A stretch of DNA of 64,000 nucleotides from Rhizoclosmatium globosum (lineage: Eukaryota > Chytridiomycota > Chytridiomycetes > Chytridiales > Chytriomycetaceae): the NCBI GenBank assembly GCA_002104985.1, contig MCGO01000030.1, positions 248,001 through 312,000 on the forward strand, given 5' to 3'. This document shows positions 24,050 to 34,919 of the stretch, in pieces (positions within the stretch are counted from its first letter, which is position 1; each line of letters opens with the position of its first letter). A program made the position numbers and the translations under genes. Below the pieces are notes generated by a model. It made no database searches, was not told where the DNA came from, and saw only the letters and a program-made list of their open reading frames with translations.

Positions 24050-25255
24050 ATGCCGCCGAAGAAGCGCCCTCAACTAACGACTTCCCCTGGCACCACAACT
24101 GTCCTCGTCTTCAAAACCCTCGGCCTCGAACGCGATGACGAGGCCATGAAGCTCCTCCGCAAAGTCGCCACGCTCGTGCAACCACTCATGACCAAACGCA
24201 ACTGGGTCCTTCCGCTTCTCCGCGAATTCGCACCAGACCAAAAGAACCTTCTCGGCGTAAACATTAACCGCGGAAAAGAGATCCGCATCCGCCTGCGCTT
24301 TCCGGACTCGGTCGGCGCCTTCTTCGACGAGGCCTTTGTCCTCGGAACAATGCTCCACGAACTGACACACAACATCCGCGGCCCGCACGATAAAGAGTTT
24401 TACAGCATCTTGGATTTGCTGACTAAGGAGCATGAGGATAATGTGGCGAAGGGGTGGACGGGCGAGGCCTTTGATGGCGTTGGCATTCGACTTGGTCACG
24501 GTGTTTCGCACGACTTGGATCCGGCGAGAGCAAAGGAGGTTGCCCTCAAGGCGGCAGAACAGAGAGCGAAACTGAATCGGATAATGTTGCCGGCAGGTGG
24601 GAAGAAGTTGGGCAGTGGAAGCAACTCTGACCTGAAGATGCTTGAGAAGGTGCTTTCACCACGAGAGATGGCTGTCTTGGCCGCGGAACGACGAATGAAG
24701 GATAGGATATGGTGTGGGAGTTCTGAAGAGGCAGGTGATACTCATGCAAGGTCTGGAAGCATAGAGAGTACAAAAACAGGTTCAGCTTCCTCGTCGAAAC
24801 CAACACCACAAGTTTATTCGATAGATTCGGACGAAGATTTCGAGGAAGATGATGTGCAACTCACGAAAAAGAAACGTCCACGCAGTCCTTCTGTTGAATT
24901 CGTTTCCTCTTCCTCCAACCTCAATCTCAAACCAACAGCAACAATTAAATCTTCAAAGCATTCCGTTTCTTCAGCTTCATCCATACCCTCAAATTCCACA
25001 ACAACAATGTGGGAATGCATCTCATGTACTTGGCCACGAAATGACACTAAATCATTATCATGCGAAGCCTGCCTTTCTCCCAAACAAGTTCCTAATCAGT
25101 CCAGTCACAACGAAAAGAACTCTGATGCTAGGCCGATTTTATCAAGTGGTGTTTGGATTTGTGTCTCTTGTTCTCTTGTAAATGAACCAGCCTCAAAGAT
25201 ATGTGAAGTATGTGAGCGACCATCGCCGGAGTTTTTGAAAGAGTTAGAAGGATAA
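24050..25255 (+). CDS. WSS1: WLM-domain metalloprotease, WSS1-like DNA-protein crosslink protease
   Basis: Single exon of 401 residues starting at 24050. The N-terminal WLM domain (about residues 15-165) includes LLGVNINRGKEIRIRLR and the zinc-protease motif MLHELTHNIRGPHD (HExxH). The C terminus has two RanBP2-type zinc fingers, WECISCTWPRNDTKSLSCEAC and WICVSCSLVNEPASKICEVC. Between them and the protease is a Ser-rich acidic linker with a possible SUMO-interacting stretch (VYSIDSDEDFEEDD). Wss1 removes proteins covalently trapped on DNA in a SUMO/Cdc48-dependent way; it is commonly annotated with one RanBP2 finger less. The first 120 codons are C-rich and the rest G-rich on the sense strand. 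Confidence 0.85.
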   Translation: MPPKKRPQLTTSPGTTTVLVFKTLGLERDDEAMKLLRKVATLVQPLMTKRNWVLPLLREFAPDQKNLLGVNINRGKEIRIRLRFPDSVGAFFDEAFVLGTMLHELTHNIRGPHDKEFYSILDLLTKEHEDNVAKGWTGEAFDGVGIRLGHGVSHDLDPARAKEVALKAAEQRAKLNRIMLPAGGKKLGSGSNSDLKMLEKVLSPREMAVLAAERRMKDRIWCGSSEEAGDTHARSGSIESTKTGSASSSKPTPQVYSIDSDEDFEEDDVQLTKKKRPRSPSVEFVSSSSNLNLKPTATIKSSKHSVSSASSIPSNSTTTMWECISCTWPRNDTKSLSCEACLSPKQVPNQSSHNEKNSDARPILSSGVWICVSCSLVNEPASKICEVCERPSPEFLKELEG

Positions 25256-27002
25256 ATGTTTATTTATTCCATAAAGTGTGTGTGCATATGCTGAAGCTCG
25301 AAAGAACATCTAGTCCGACATCGACATCAATTTGTTCCAGCGGCAATGTGCGTCTTGAGGCGTCGCGAAGTCATGACCAAAAAAGAAAGTCAACAACCCA
25401 TGTGCATTGAAGGTGGTAAAACCCTACGGACCAGCCACAACCAGCCTGAGCCAGCCCGAAAAACCAGCCACAATTGAACAAACAAAAACACAAACCAGTT
25501 CTTAGATCAGCACCCACCAAACAACATCGAAAAATATGGAATCAAAGCCAAATCCAGAAGAAGAACGAATCCTCCTACCAACTCTCACTACCAACTACGG
25601 AACCTCTCCGCCAAATGTCAAAGAACCCTCAAAACAAACCTTCTATATTGAATCCTCCAAAGACTCCGAAGTCTCTGTTCCACTACCTCGAGTCCAATTC
25701 ATTCTAGCCATAGCTTCTCTATTCATTGCCATCTTCCTTGTCTCCCTTGACAACACAATTGTGTCAACAGCTTTGCGAGGGATGATTATGGATCTGGGGA
25801 AACAAGAACTGGCACCGTGGGTTGGCAGTGCATACATGGTAACTAGTGCCGGTTTCGCAACACTCTATGGACGTTTTGCAGGTAAGCTTAAGCGTTGTCC
25901 GCACTTGGATTGAGTGTTGACTAAACTTGCTTTCTCAACAAGATATATTTGGTCGAAAGTGGGTGTTTATGTTCGCGATGGCAATGTTTGAGATTGGGTC
26001 TTTGATTTGCGGAGTTGCTCAGACGATGGAGACTTTGATTGTGGGTCGTGCCATTGGTATGTGCCGTCTGCACTCAACGCCCCCAAAAAACTAATCAGAC
26101 CCTCTCAGCTGGAGTCGGAGGTGGAGGAATGAACGCGATGGTCTTAATTATGATTTCAGATATTGTTTCGATCAGAGACCGTGGGTAAGCAACCGCCGAT
26201 CTCTCTTTTGAATGAAAGTTGACAAATTCCTAGAAAATACCAAGGTCTTGTTGGAGCGGCAGTCGGTGTTGCGAGTATTTTGGGTCCCATTGTTGGTGGT
26301 GCCTTTTCTGATTCCTCTGTTTCTTGGCGATGGTTTGTGCCTGGGTGTATCTTTTTTGACGATGGTAACATGTTTTACCTAGGTGCTTCTACATCAATAT
26401 TCCCTTCGGAATGGTAGCTATGGGTGTGGTTTCATTACTCCGATTCCCTCCTTTCACTGGTAATATGGCGGAGAAGTTGAAGCGAATCGACTACTTTGGC
26501 GCCCTCACAATATTCCTTGCCATCCTCTGTCTCATTTGTCCACTTCAACTGGGAGGCTCTACGTGGGAATGGAACTCGGCACCAGTTCTTATCATGTTTC
26601 CTCTTTCCGCTGTTTTCTTTGCGATCTTTGTCTTTGTCGAGTTACGTATGGCGAAAGATCCAATTGTTCCAGCAGGAATGTTTGTCAATCAAAACGTTCC
26701 TACCTTATTGGCATATGCCATCAGCTTGGGAGCTATTTTCTTCAGCGCAATATACTTCATCTCGTGAGTCCTGGTTTAAAATCTCTTGCAAAGACTCTAA
26801 CTCAATTATTAGAATGTTCTTCCAAGTTGTATTCAACAATACAGCAACTCAAGCAGGAGTCTCAACCATACCGCTTGTCCTTGGAATGGTTGTGACAACG
26901 ATTGGATCTGGTATATTTGTCTCAAAGACTGAGAAATATGTGCCCTTGTTGTATGCCGGTCCAGTCTTTATGGTCATCGGAGCTACTTTGACAGCATTCC
27001 TC

Positions 27003-27007
27003 GATGG
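27003..27007. repeat. Target-site duplication GATGG, left copy
   Basis: GATGG directly precedes the left LTR. The second copy is 34007-34011, directly after the right LTR. Five bases is the usual duplication for Ty1/copia integrases. Confidence 0.93.
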
Positions 27008-27396
27008 TGTTGGTGTCTATGGGCTTACCATAGGTCCCATTCCTTGAGTGGATACAATGTCAATAAACTGATTACCTTGTGATGTATGTCAGCGGTAGCG
27101 AGACACGATTAAGCCAATTCGCCGAAAGCGGTTAGTGCGCGATCAGATGATTGATGCGTGACTTACGCTTTTGGAAGAACTGACGCTGGAGCTTGGGTGT
27201 TCGGCTTAACGCTCGTGTCTTGTCCAAGTCCGATTACGGCTTGGGTGTGCCGGTAGTTGTGTGTTCGGTCTTTGATGTTGACAAACCGGATCGGAGAATT
27301 TCGTGATTCCGACAATGTGAAACACATGTCGGTTTTCCTCTTTTCTTCCGAACGGACGAATTCTCGTGCAATTACACATCCCGGCAGCAGTTAACA
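27008..27396 (+). repeat. Left long terminal repeat, 389 bp
   Basis: Starts TGTTGGTGTC and ends CAGCAGTTAACA. It matches the right LTR at every position I compared. It should carry the element's promoter and polyadenylation signals; CAATAAAC at about 27050 is a candidate core. Confidence 0.95.
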
Positions 27397-27439
27397 CAAA
27401 AGCGTTCGTCTTAGCATCCTCATCACCGTCGTCCCAGAA

Positions 27440-29114
27440 ATGAACAACTTACAGAAAACTGAACGCAAAGCGGATACTGGTGTTAAACGTCCTCCTAAAG
27501 TGAGTGGCGAAGAACCCGCAACCGTAGGCGAACAGTTGGACAAGGTTGGAAAATTTCTGCGAGCTAGCGGCCTGGGATACAATTTAGACAATGACGTAGT
27601 GAAAACTCACCCGAGCCCTGTGACGGCAAAGAATCCGCATCCAAGACCTGTCTATCCTGCTGCTCCTGATTATACGAATATGGATGATGCTGCCAAGGCA
27701 GAAGCATTCACAAAGTATTCGACGGATCTAAATCAGTTTAGATTGGATTTGGAGGGTTATGATTTCTCCGAAAAGAGCATCTGCTACGAGTACGAAACCT
27801 ACTCCAAGGAGTTGGCTGAGTACAAAGAGTGGAGAGCCGAAGAAGACATAGCCCAAAGTGCCTTTGAGACTTTCATTCCTGAATCTAGATGGAATGAAAT
27901 CAAGGGTTCGGTTGAGTACAAAGAAAAGCCAAACTTATACACCGCTTTCCGTGTGGCCAGAAAACTGATGGCAAACTTGGAAGGAAGCGGTAAGTGACGT
28001 TGGTCTTTTCAAATCGGAATTCGAAACTAATGGTTCTTTATTCAAAGGACTACAGTTTCACCACTGGTTCGCTCGGGTTTTCAAAACAACGATAAGCCCA
28101 AAGGAGAGACACCAGACCAAAGCCTGGAGAAAGTTTGTAGGTGATTGGAGGAAGGTGATCCGAAACTGTTCCATCCTTGACTCGAGAGTCAAGAAAGGAC
28201 TCGGTGACGTTCCAGACGCAGACAAACTTGCATCCACTTTCATTGGAATCCTCGTCAAGGAGCTGTTACAGAGCCAAGCCTTGCTCTCCCTTCCTGACGG
28301 ATCGACTTCTTTTGGATTAAGGTGAAATTTAAACTCTAAAATTATGGTGTAGCGAGGCGTTCCACGCCTCACGGAACTATCTGTTTTGAAACGTTTCTAA
28401 ATCTGTTTAAATCAACATAGATTCGTTCCGATACGCCAGAAGATGGAATCAAACGACTTTGCCGCCAACTTTGGTACGTGTGACAGCTTGTTGGACGAAC
28501 TCCAAACCCTTTGTACCAACGAGGAACTGACAGCGGGTGCCCAACAATCCGAAATCACTTCGACAAGTGAAAAGGAAAGGAAGGAAACCGCTGCAGCTGC
28601 TCAGGCTGCAAAGAAACAAGCCCAACAGCAAGCCAAAGCTGACGCCAAAGCCAACCAAGACGCTACAGCAGCCGCGATGTCAGGGAACAAGAGAGGAAAT
28701 GGGGGAAACAATCCGAAAGCACCAAAGAAGGCCAAATTTGAGCCTTGCCAAGCTTGCGACGATGGTTCCACTCACGGATTCACAACCTGTCCAAAGTTGC
28801 TACAAAGTATGCAGACTGGTAACAAGAACGCTTTATTCGAGATCATGCAGAAGCGAATGGGAGTTTCCCAAGGCCAGTCCTCTCAAATGAACACTGGTGA
28901 TGCAACTGGAAAGGGTCTCGGAATTCATAAGAAGCAAGTAGCAAACGCTGCGAAGAACCTTGCCAATGTGAGTTTTGCTGTTTGAAAGTTTCGAAACTGA
29001 AACGCCTCCCTCCTTGAAACACAATCTAAACAGACCTTTGGGCAACCGCTCTTTGGTTCACCATTTAACTCTAGTTCCTCGACGACTCAACCGATATCTG
29101 AATGGATCAAATAG
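27440..29114 (+). CDS. gag: Copia gag protein (4 exons, 483 aa)
   Basis: Exons 27440-27989, 28048-28321, 28421-28967 and 29034-29114. Phases match at every junction (1, 2, 0), giving 483 residues. The N-terminal half is helical and charged, as in copia capsid proteins (FSEKSICYEYETYSKELAEY, then FHHWFARVFKTTISP and AWRKFVGDWRKVIRN). Near the C terminus a Gln/Lys/Ala-rich segment leads to a zinc-knuckle-like CQACDDGSTHGFTTC, which is CX2CX5HX4C rather than the usual CX2CX4HX4C. The last exon ends SEWIK and its stop codon overlaps the pol start by 13 nt. Start chosen as the first ATG after the LTR. Confidence 0.88.
27990..28047 (+). other. gag intron 1 (58 nt)
   Basis: Donor GTAAGT, branch-like ACTAAT, acceptor TTCAAAG. 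It falls after codon position 1. Reading through meets a stop three nucleotides after the donor (GGT AAG TGA). Confidence 0.9.
28322..28420 (+). other. gag intron 2 (99 nt)
   Basis: Donor GTGAAA preceded by AAG, branch-like TTCTAAAT, acceptor AACATAG. It falls after codon position 2. Reading through meets TGA at once. Confidence 0.85.
28968..29033 (+). other. gag intron 3 (66 nt)
   Basis: Donor GTGAGT, branch-like ATCTAAAC, acceptor AACAG, phase 0. Unspliced reading stops within six codons. Confidence 0.9.
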
Positions 29115-32100
29115 CGGGAATGAGTGAAGATGGTATTTGTGTTGCAAGAGGAATGAAAGTGGCAAAGAAAGGAGATAATAAAACGGGTGTGGTTGGGATG
29201 ATGGACTCGGGGGCAACAAACCTGATGACTGATTCGCTGGCGCGCTTTAATCGTGAAACTTTCGAATTTTTGGATAACGAATTTGTTTACCTTGGGGATG
29301 ATTCGCCTGTACCGATTAAAGGGAAAGGATGGATCACTCTCAATTTGGGTGGAGTAAAGAGGGAAGTCTCTGCGTTCTGGGTCCCAGCGCTTGCGGAAAC
29401 ACTGATTTCGATCAGCCAGCTTGTGAAGGGAACAGATGATTATGTCATTTTCGGCGATTCGGCAGTCTACTTGTACCTGAGAAAGACAGACCGTACGTTG
29501 AAGATTGGACGACGCATTGGAAACCTCTATTACTTGGACTTGATGGAAGGAACCCCTCCTGCAATCGCACCCAAGATTAAGGCAAACACATTGGGTACAA
29601 AAACATTCACTGGAAAATCGAAACACGTTCCGTACCTTACCTGGCACAATCGCTTGGGCCACGTTGGAATGGAGATGGTGAAAAGAACGTTGAAGATGGC
29701 TGGCATTTCGTACAACTTCAAGAACGACCCAACCGACTGCTTAGTGTGTCAATTGGTGAATTTCAGAAGGCGGAAGACAGGATCTGTAGGCTCAGTACCA
29801 ACCCGGCGTTTCCACACCATCTCGGAAGATTCGTTTCAGCTGAAAAGTCGAGGACGAAATGGAGAGACTAACTGTTCATTCATCTACGACAAATATACTC
29901 GAAAGGCCTGGTGTCTGTTCCTCAACGGGATGGATACGTTCAAATCAGCTTTCATTTCGTTTTGCAAAACCAAAGAAGTTGAATTGGAAGAGAAGTTGGT
30001 CGTGATTCAAGGAGATGGAGGCGAGCTCAAGTGCAAAGAGATTGAAGAATACTGTCGCACTCATGAGCCAAACCAGATCTCAATGAAATTGTCACCAGCC
30101 GATACACAGGCATTGAATGCTGCAGAGAGACCCCTTGGGATTTATCGCGAAAGAGCTCAATGCTTTCTCTCAGTAGCTGGACAGAAACAACTGTGGTTTC
30201 CATACGCGATGAGATATTCTTGTCTGATTGGAACCATGATACCTTTTGGAAACGATGGCAAATCTCCCCATGAACTGGAAACAGGCGAAAAACCGAAACC
30301 AGAATTGGTGAGAATCTTTGGTTGTCTTGTAGCCGTCTTTGTACGCAAGGAGAAACGTAGTAAGCGCTGCCAGCCAGGGCATAAGGCTGAGCCCGCGTTC
30401 TTCCTTGGGTGGATCGATCATAAAGCGCGAATCGCGTATGTCTATAAGTACCGCACTCGAAAAGTTCACAAGGAATTTCAAATCCGACTCTTGGAGTCAA
30501 TTCTGCCTGGTCAAACTCTGAAGCCTGCCTATTTGAACCCGTTCACAAACTTGAATTGGGAACCAGAAGAAAATGCGGAGGCATCAGAACCAATCGACGA
30601 CGATTCAGATGACGAGGATGGCGAAACCGTTCTTGCAGACGATGAGTTGATTGAAGATGACGGACAAATTGAATTTGAGGGTGAAGTCCTTGAGAAAGTG
30701 CCGGAACTGTTGGGTGAGTGGATGTCCCTTATCCAACAGCTGTTGATAACAGATTATGACTTACGACAACTGCAAATAGATGAGTCCGATGATGATGGTG
30801 ATGATCAACGGACTACACCTGTGACCAGTAAGACAGTTGATGGTGACTTGGAATCTGTCGATGATGGTAAGATCCGTAACAACGAATCAGCCCAATTACC
30901 ATCTGATCCAACCACTATATCAATACATAGATCCTGACTCCGATGCTGAGGAAGAAGAAACCCTCCTCGCAGCGGCGCCGTCAAACAAGAAAACGGGCTT
31001 AGATGGATCGCACTGGAAGGATGACAACTTAGCACCCACAAGTGATGGATATCGACTGCGGAAACGTACTCGAGCTGCGCTTGCGAAAGGGGAAGTCGTT
31101 GATTCGGACATACTGAAGTTGATCTATCACCGAGCCAACCTGGTAACTAATGTGACCAAAAACCGTGAAAAACTGGAAGCGATTGACGCTATTCTTGCAC
31201 TGAACTCCACTGTGGAGCAAGCAGAAGTAGGATCCCCTCTCGCTAATGGTAAATAACTTGAACTCAACGGATTTGAGTCCAACTAAACCCATAAATGTCC
31301 AGATCACCGTCAACGAGGGTTATTAGCGTTCGAAAACATAAGTACAGTCTCTGACTCAGAAGTTCAATCTCACCTAGACAAGAGGATGCTCGAGGTCGTT
31401 GGAGAAATTGAATCTGAAATTGATGAGTTCTATGCAATCAGTGACTTGATCGATTCCGTGAAGGGAGTGCGCCATCCTCATTTGGAGAAGAAGCGTGACA
31501 AAGCTCTGGAAAAGATTGACAAACTATTCGACGGGAAATTGAGCAAGTTGGAGGAAGATCGCGAACGAATTAACCGGGCGCGTCTCCCGCCTCTTCAGTT
31601 TGATTGGGACGAAGCTGCAGAGTCTGATATCCCAACTGAGGAGATCCATATCTCATCAGCCCCTCCAGTCCCGAAAAATGTTCGACAAGCTCTTGAAGGT
31701 CGATTCAGAAAGTATTTCCTACGTGCGATGCTCGTGGAGATAGAGTCAATCCGGAATAGAGGAGTGTATACAGTGGAACCCTTGCCGAAAGGGAGACGGG
31801 CCATTGCGTCTAAGTGGGTCTTCGATTACAAAATCAACCCGTATGGATTCATTGACCGTTTCAAAGCAAGACTGGTCGCTATGGGGAACTTTCAAGTACC
31901 TGAAGTTGATTTTAACTCTACACACTCACCTGTCGTGAAAGCCAAAGTGGTCCGTATCCTACTGGCCATGAGCGCTGCTTTTGGACTTACTGTTGAACAA
32001 CTTGACGTTAAGACTGCATTCCTGTACGGCACACTTTCTGAAACGAATTGGATGAAAATGCCCCAAGGATTCGAGGAATTCGCTCCCGATGGAACACCAC

Positions 32101-33362
32101 TGTACGCAAAACTGATCAAATCCCTGTACGGATTACATCAGGCTGGGCGTGAATGGTGGAAAGTACTCGACGCGTTCTTCATTGAACAAGGATTCACTCG
32201 AATGAAGTCTGACTCTTGCACCTACCTTAAAATCGATCCGGAAACACGAAAACTGATTCTTGTCGTGACGTACGTTGATGATATCCTCGTTGCATGCAGT
32301 GACAAGGAAGTCATAAAGAAAGTCAAAGACTCAATCCGTGCTCGTTTCGAAATTAAGGACTTAGGCGTTGCTCAATGGATTTTGAAGATTCAGGTTGAAC
32401 ATACGAAAGATGGGATCTGGATTGGACAACCAAACTACATTCGTTCTTTACTGGAAGAGCACAACGTGTGGGATATTCCTGAAGAGAAATGGAAGGAGAC
32501 TCCTATGGCGACAGATTGGAAACATGATCCGAACAGTCAACACCTCGGACCTGAAGAAACATCAGTGTACGTGGGACTTATCGCGAAATTGTTGTACTTG
32601 GCGATGCAAACTCGTTTAGACATTCTGTATTCCGTTAACACATTGGCTCAGTACCAGAAATCACCTCCGTGTATTCATGATATGAAAGCTGCGCTACGTG
32701 TTCTATTATATCTTCGAAAAACTCACGATCTTGGGTTATTCTTCCGAAAATCCGCGTCTCCTGAAATGATTGTATTCGACACTGCTGTGGAGGATCTTAA
32801 TCAAGAACGTCGGATGGTGTTACCTGAAGGAATGAGGGAAGTCGGATATACAGACGCTAGTTACGGTCAGGAAGACGATCGTAAATCTCGCAGTGGATAC
32901 ATCTTCATGTTGTTTGGTTGCCCGATTGTGTGGTTTTCCAAGAAACAAGCTACGACTGCCTTATCTTCGACCGAAGCTGAAATCGGTGCGTTGGTCGAAG
33001 GAATCAAGGAAACTATTTGGTTCAGAGGATTCTTGAGTGAATTAGGGTTCAAGGTTGATACACCTACCACTATGCACCAGGATAATCAATCAGTGATTGC
33101 GATTGCGGTTAATCCAATTCATCACGCTCGTATTAAGCACATGGAAATCAAGACTCATTTCATTCGTGAGAACATTGATAATGCAACCGTGAAGTTGTTG
33201 TGGTGCCCAACAGAGTTGATGTTAGCGGATATCTTGACAAAAGCTTTACCGAGTCCTCAACACCATTATCTTCTCGGTTTACTTGGTATGCGTAGTTTTG
33301 CGGCGGTGAGAGCGGGTGTAGCGGAGCCTTCGACTCTGTCTCAGTCGTTTAGGGCGCTTTAA
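29102..33362 (+). CDS. pol: Copia pol polyprotein (3 exons, 1380 aa)
   Basis: Exons 29102-30866, 30931-31248 and 31303-33362, in phase. Protease: MMDSGATNLM. GAG-pre-integrase zinc region: WHNRLGH followed by CLVC. Integrase catalytic residues: Asp in HTISEDSF, Asp in VIQGDGGELK, Glu in ALNAAERPLG. An acidic spacer with the two introns follows. Reverse transcriptase: RAIASKWVFDYKINPYG, EQLDVKTAFLYG and the active site VTYVDDILVA. RNase H: GYTDASYGQEDDRKSRSGY, LSSTEAEIGA, MHQDNQSV. All catalytic positions are present, so it looks competent. Pol begins in a different frame from gag, its ATG 13 nt before the end of the gag stop, so reinitiation or frameshifting is needed. Confidence 0.95.
30867..30930 (+). 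other. pol intron 1 (64 nt)
   Basis: Donor GTAAGA, acceptor TACATAG, phase 1, located in the acidic spacer between integrase and reverse transcriptase. Unspliced reading stops at 30937. Confidence 0.9.
31249..31302 (+). other. pol intron 2 (54 nt)
   Basis: Donor GTAAAT, branch-like AACTAAAC, acceptor TGTCCAG, phase 1. Although its length is a multiple of three, unspliced reading meets TAA immediately (GGT AAA TAA). Confidence 0.9.
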
Positions 33363-33617
33363 TGGTTTTATTTCTTTCTTCGTTATATACGTTGATTGAT
33401 TTATTTCTATTTAGTGTTCTTATCTAATAAATAGTTTTAAACCCTTAGTTGACATCGCAACAAATACAGTTGGGTTCAATTCCCTTGTCGCACGTCGCGA
33501 GTAGGTCGCCTGTATTTGGGGGTTTAATACGTAATATGAAAACATGATACTTGACTTACAAGGGGGTATAGTCAACTGGTAACATCACAATGCCAACAGT
33601 TTGTTGCCACAAGGGGG

Positions 33618-34006
33618 TGTTGGTGTCTATGGGCTTACCATAGGTCCCATTCCTTGAGTGGATACAATGTCAATAAACTGATTACCTTGTGATGTATGTC
33701 AGCGGTAGCGAGACACGATTAAGCCAATTCGCCGAAAGCGGTTAGTGCGCGATCAGATGATTGATGCGTGACTTACGCTTTTGGAAGAACTGACGCTGGA
33801 GCTTGGGTGTTCGGCTTAACGCTCGTGTCTTGTCCAAGTCCGATTACGGCTTGGGTGTGCCGGTAGTTGTGTGTTCGGTCTTTGATGTTGACAAACCGGA
33901 TCGGAGAATTTCGTGATTCCGACAATGTGAAACACATGTCGGTTTTCCTCTTTTCTTCCGAACGGACGAATTCTCGTGCAATTACACATCCCGGCAGCAG
34001 TTAACA
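33618..34006 (+). repeat. Right long terminal repeat, 389 bp
   Basis: Second LTR copy, preceded by the polypurine run AAGGGGG and followed by the GATGG duplication (34007-34011). The 255 bp between the pol stop and this LTR hold no gene. Confidence 0.95.
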
Positions 34007-34589
34007 GATGGCAACTCGTCAGTCGCTCAACGTATATTCTACTTGTTTTTCTTGGGTATGGGATGCGGTTTTGTATTCCAAACACGAGTGATGGCACTTC
34101 AGTCAAGCGTTCCCGCTCAATATATTGCAGTTGTCACTGCCTTGGCATCAACTTGTTTACTTCTCGGCGGGTGAGTGCTTTTAGTTGATTCTCTTTTAAT
34201 AAAACTAATGAAAACTATTCAGAGCAATCGGTATTGCGGTCACGGGAACGATTTTCAACAACTTGATTGCTTCCAAGACCCTCACCGCCGGAAAACTTCA
34301 GCTCACAGTGGGTATGATTCAAAAAGCTGGTTATAGCGCAGACACTTCTGAAGTAATGGGTCTGCTTGAGCTTATGAAGATTGCTGCCGAAAAATACCCC
34401 CAATATGCATCGACCATTGCAGATGCGAGGATAGAATTGGTCGTTGCATTTAATGATTCATTCAAGATTGCATACTTGAGTATGCTTGCATACCCAATCA
34501 TTTTACTTGTGTTGGCACTGTTTGTCAAACAAATCAATCCTTCCGGAAGCGACCGTTCTCATTCTGCCATGCCTTTATTAGTTGAATAA

Positions 34590-34919
34590 TGCAAATAAAC
34601 ACGTCATATAGGTTGTGACTGTTTTTTATCGGGGCTTGTTGTGGCTTACTCAGAGTGTCACAATTTCAAACTTTGTTCAAACTTTGTCGCAAATGCAGTT
34701 AGAACAGTCCACACAGTCCATGAATTACCATGGACTTTAGCCCAAGGGAGCACGGCAAGAGCTGCTTGGGTCTTGGGATCTCCGCCGTTCTTGCGAGCGG
34801 TTAACATAGCCACATTTCATGCTGTTATACCAGCCTCAGAAAAAGGGGCAGACTAAGTGCACAACAAAAGGAAACAACCAATTTGTTCGTCTCAAACTCG
34901 ACCCCATAGTTAACTGAGA
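34590..34919. other. Intergenic, 330 bp
   Basis: Lies between the MFS1 stop and the MFS2 start. I see no gene, repeat or structured RNA; it should hold the MFS1 terminator and the MFS2 promoter. Confidence 0.6.

Larger units (their letters stand above)
27008..34006 (+). mobile_element. Ty1/copia LTR retrotransposon with five introns
   Basis: Complete 6,999-bp element: LTR 27008-27396, gag, pol in copia order (protease, integrase, reverse transcriptase, RNase H), and LTR 33618-34006. The LTRs appear identical over 389 bp by eye. They begin TGTTGG and end TTAACA, flanked by GATGG. A polypurine run AAGGGGG abuts the right LTR. After the left LTR the sequence CAAAAGCGTTCG does not resemble the usual initiator-Met primer site. 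No frameshift or premature stop remains once five short GT-AG introns are removed. The element lies in the sense orientation of the disrupted MFS1 gene. Confidence 0.95.
25536..34589 (+). pseudogene. MFS1: 14-TM drug:H+ antiporter-type transporter split by a copia element
   Basis: Exons before the insertion run from 25536 (MESKPNPEEERIL) to 27007. They show the first helix with LDNTIVSTALRGM (DHA2 motif), motif A FGRKWVFMFAM with the preceding [27 protein letters not shown], a WRW motif and CPLQLGGSTWEWN. The copia element enters after LTAFLDG in the last third of the protein. Coding resumes directly after the duplication at 34012 (NSSVAQRI, then FQTRVMALQSSVPAQYIAVV) and runs through an exon beginning near 34223 to a stop at 34589. 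Removing the element and one GATGG leaves the frame open, so the gene was functional until recently. Substrate unknown. As it stands it makes at most a truncated protein. Confidence 0.85.

Noticed and set aside
25430..25500. ACCAGCCACAA-type repeats upstream of MFS1 as a regulatory array
   Set aside because: Only two close copies and some partial ones; not distinguishable from low-complexity sequence.
28058..28372. Minus-strand frame of 104 codons inside gag
   Set aside because: It is the antisense of gag exon 2 and its flanks; the plus-strand exon is supported by splice sites and phase.
27990..31302. The breaks in the copia ORFs as random frameshift or nonsense mutations
   Set aside because: All five gaps have GT-AG ends and restore phase exactly, and the rest of gag and pol has intact catalytic residues. 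Decay would not leave this pattern.
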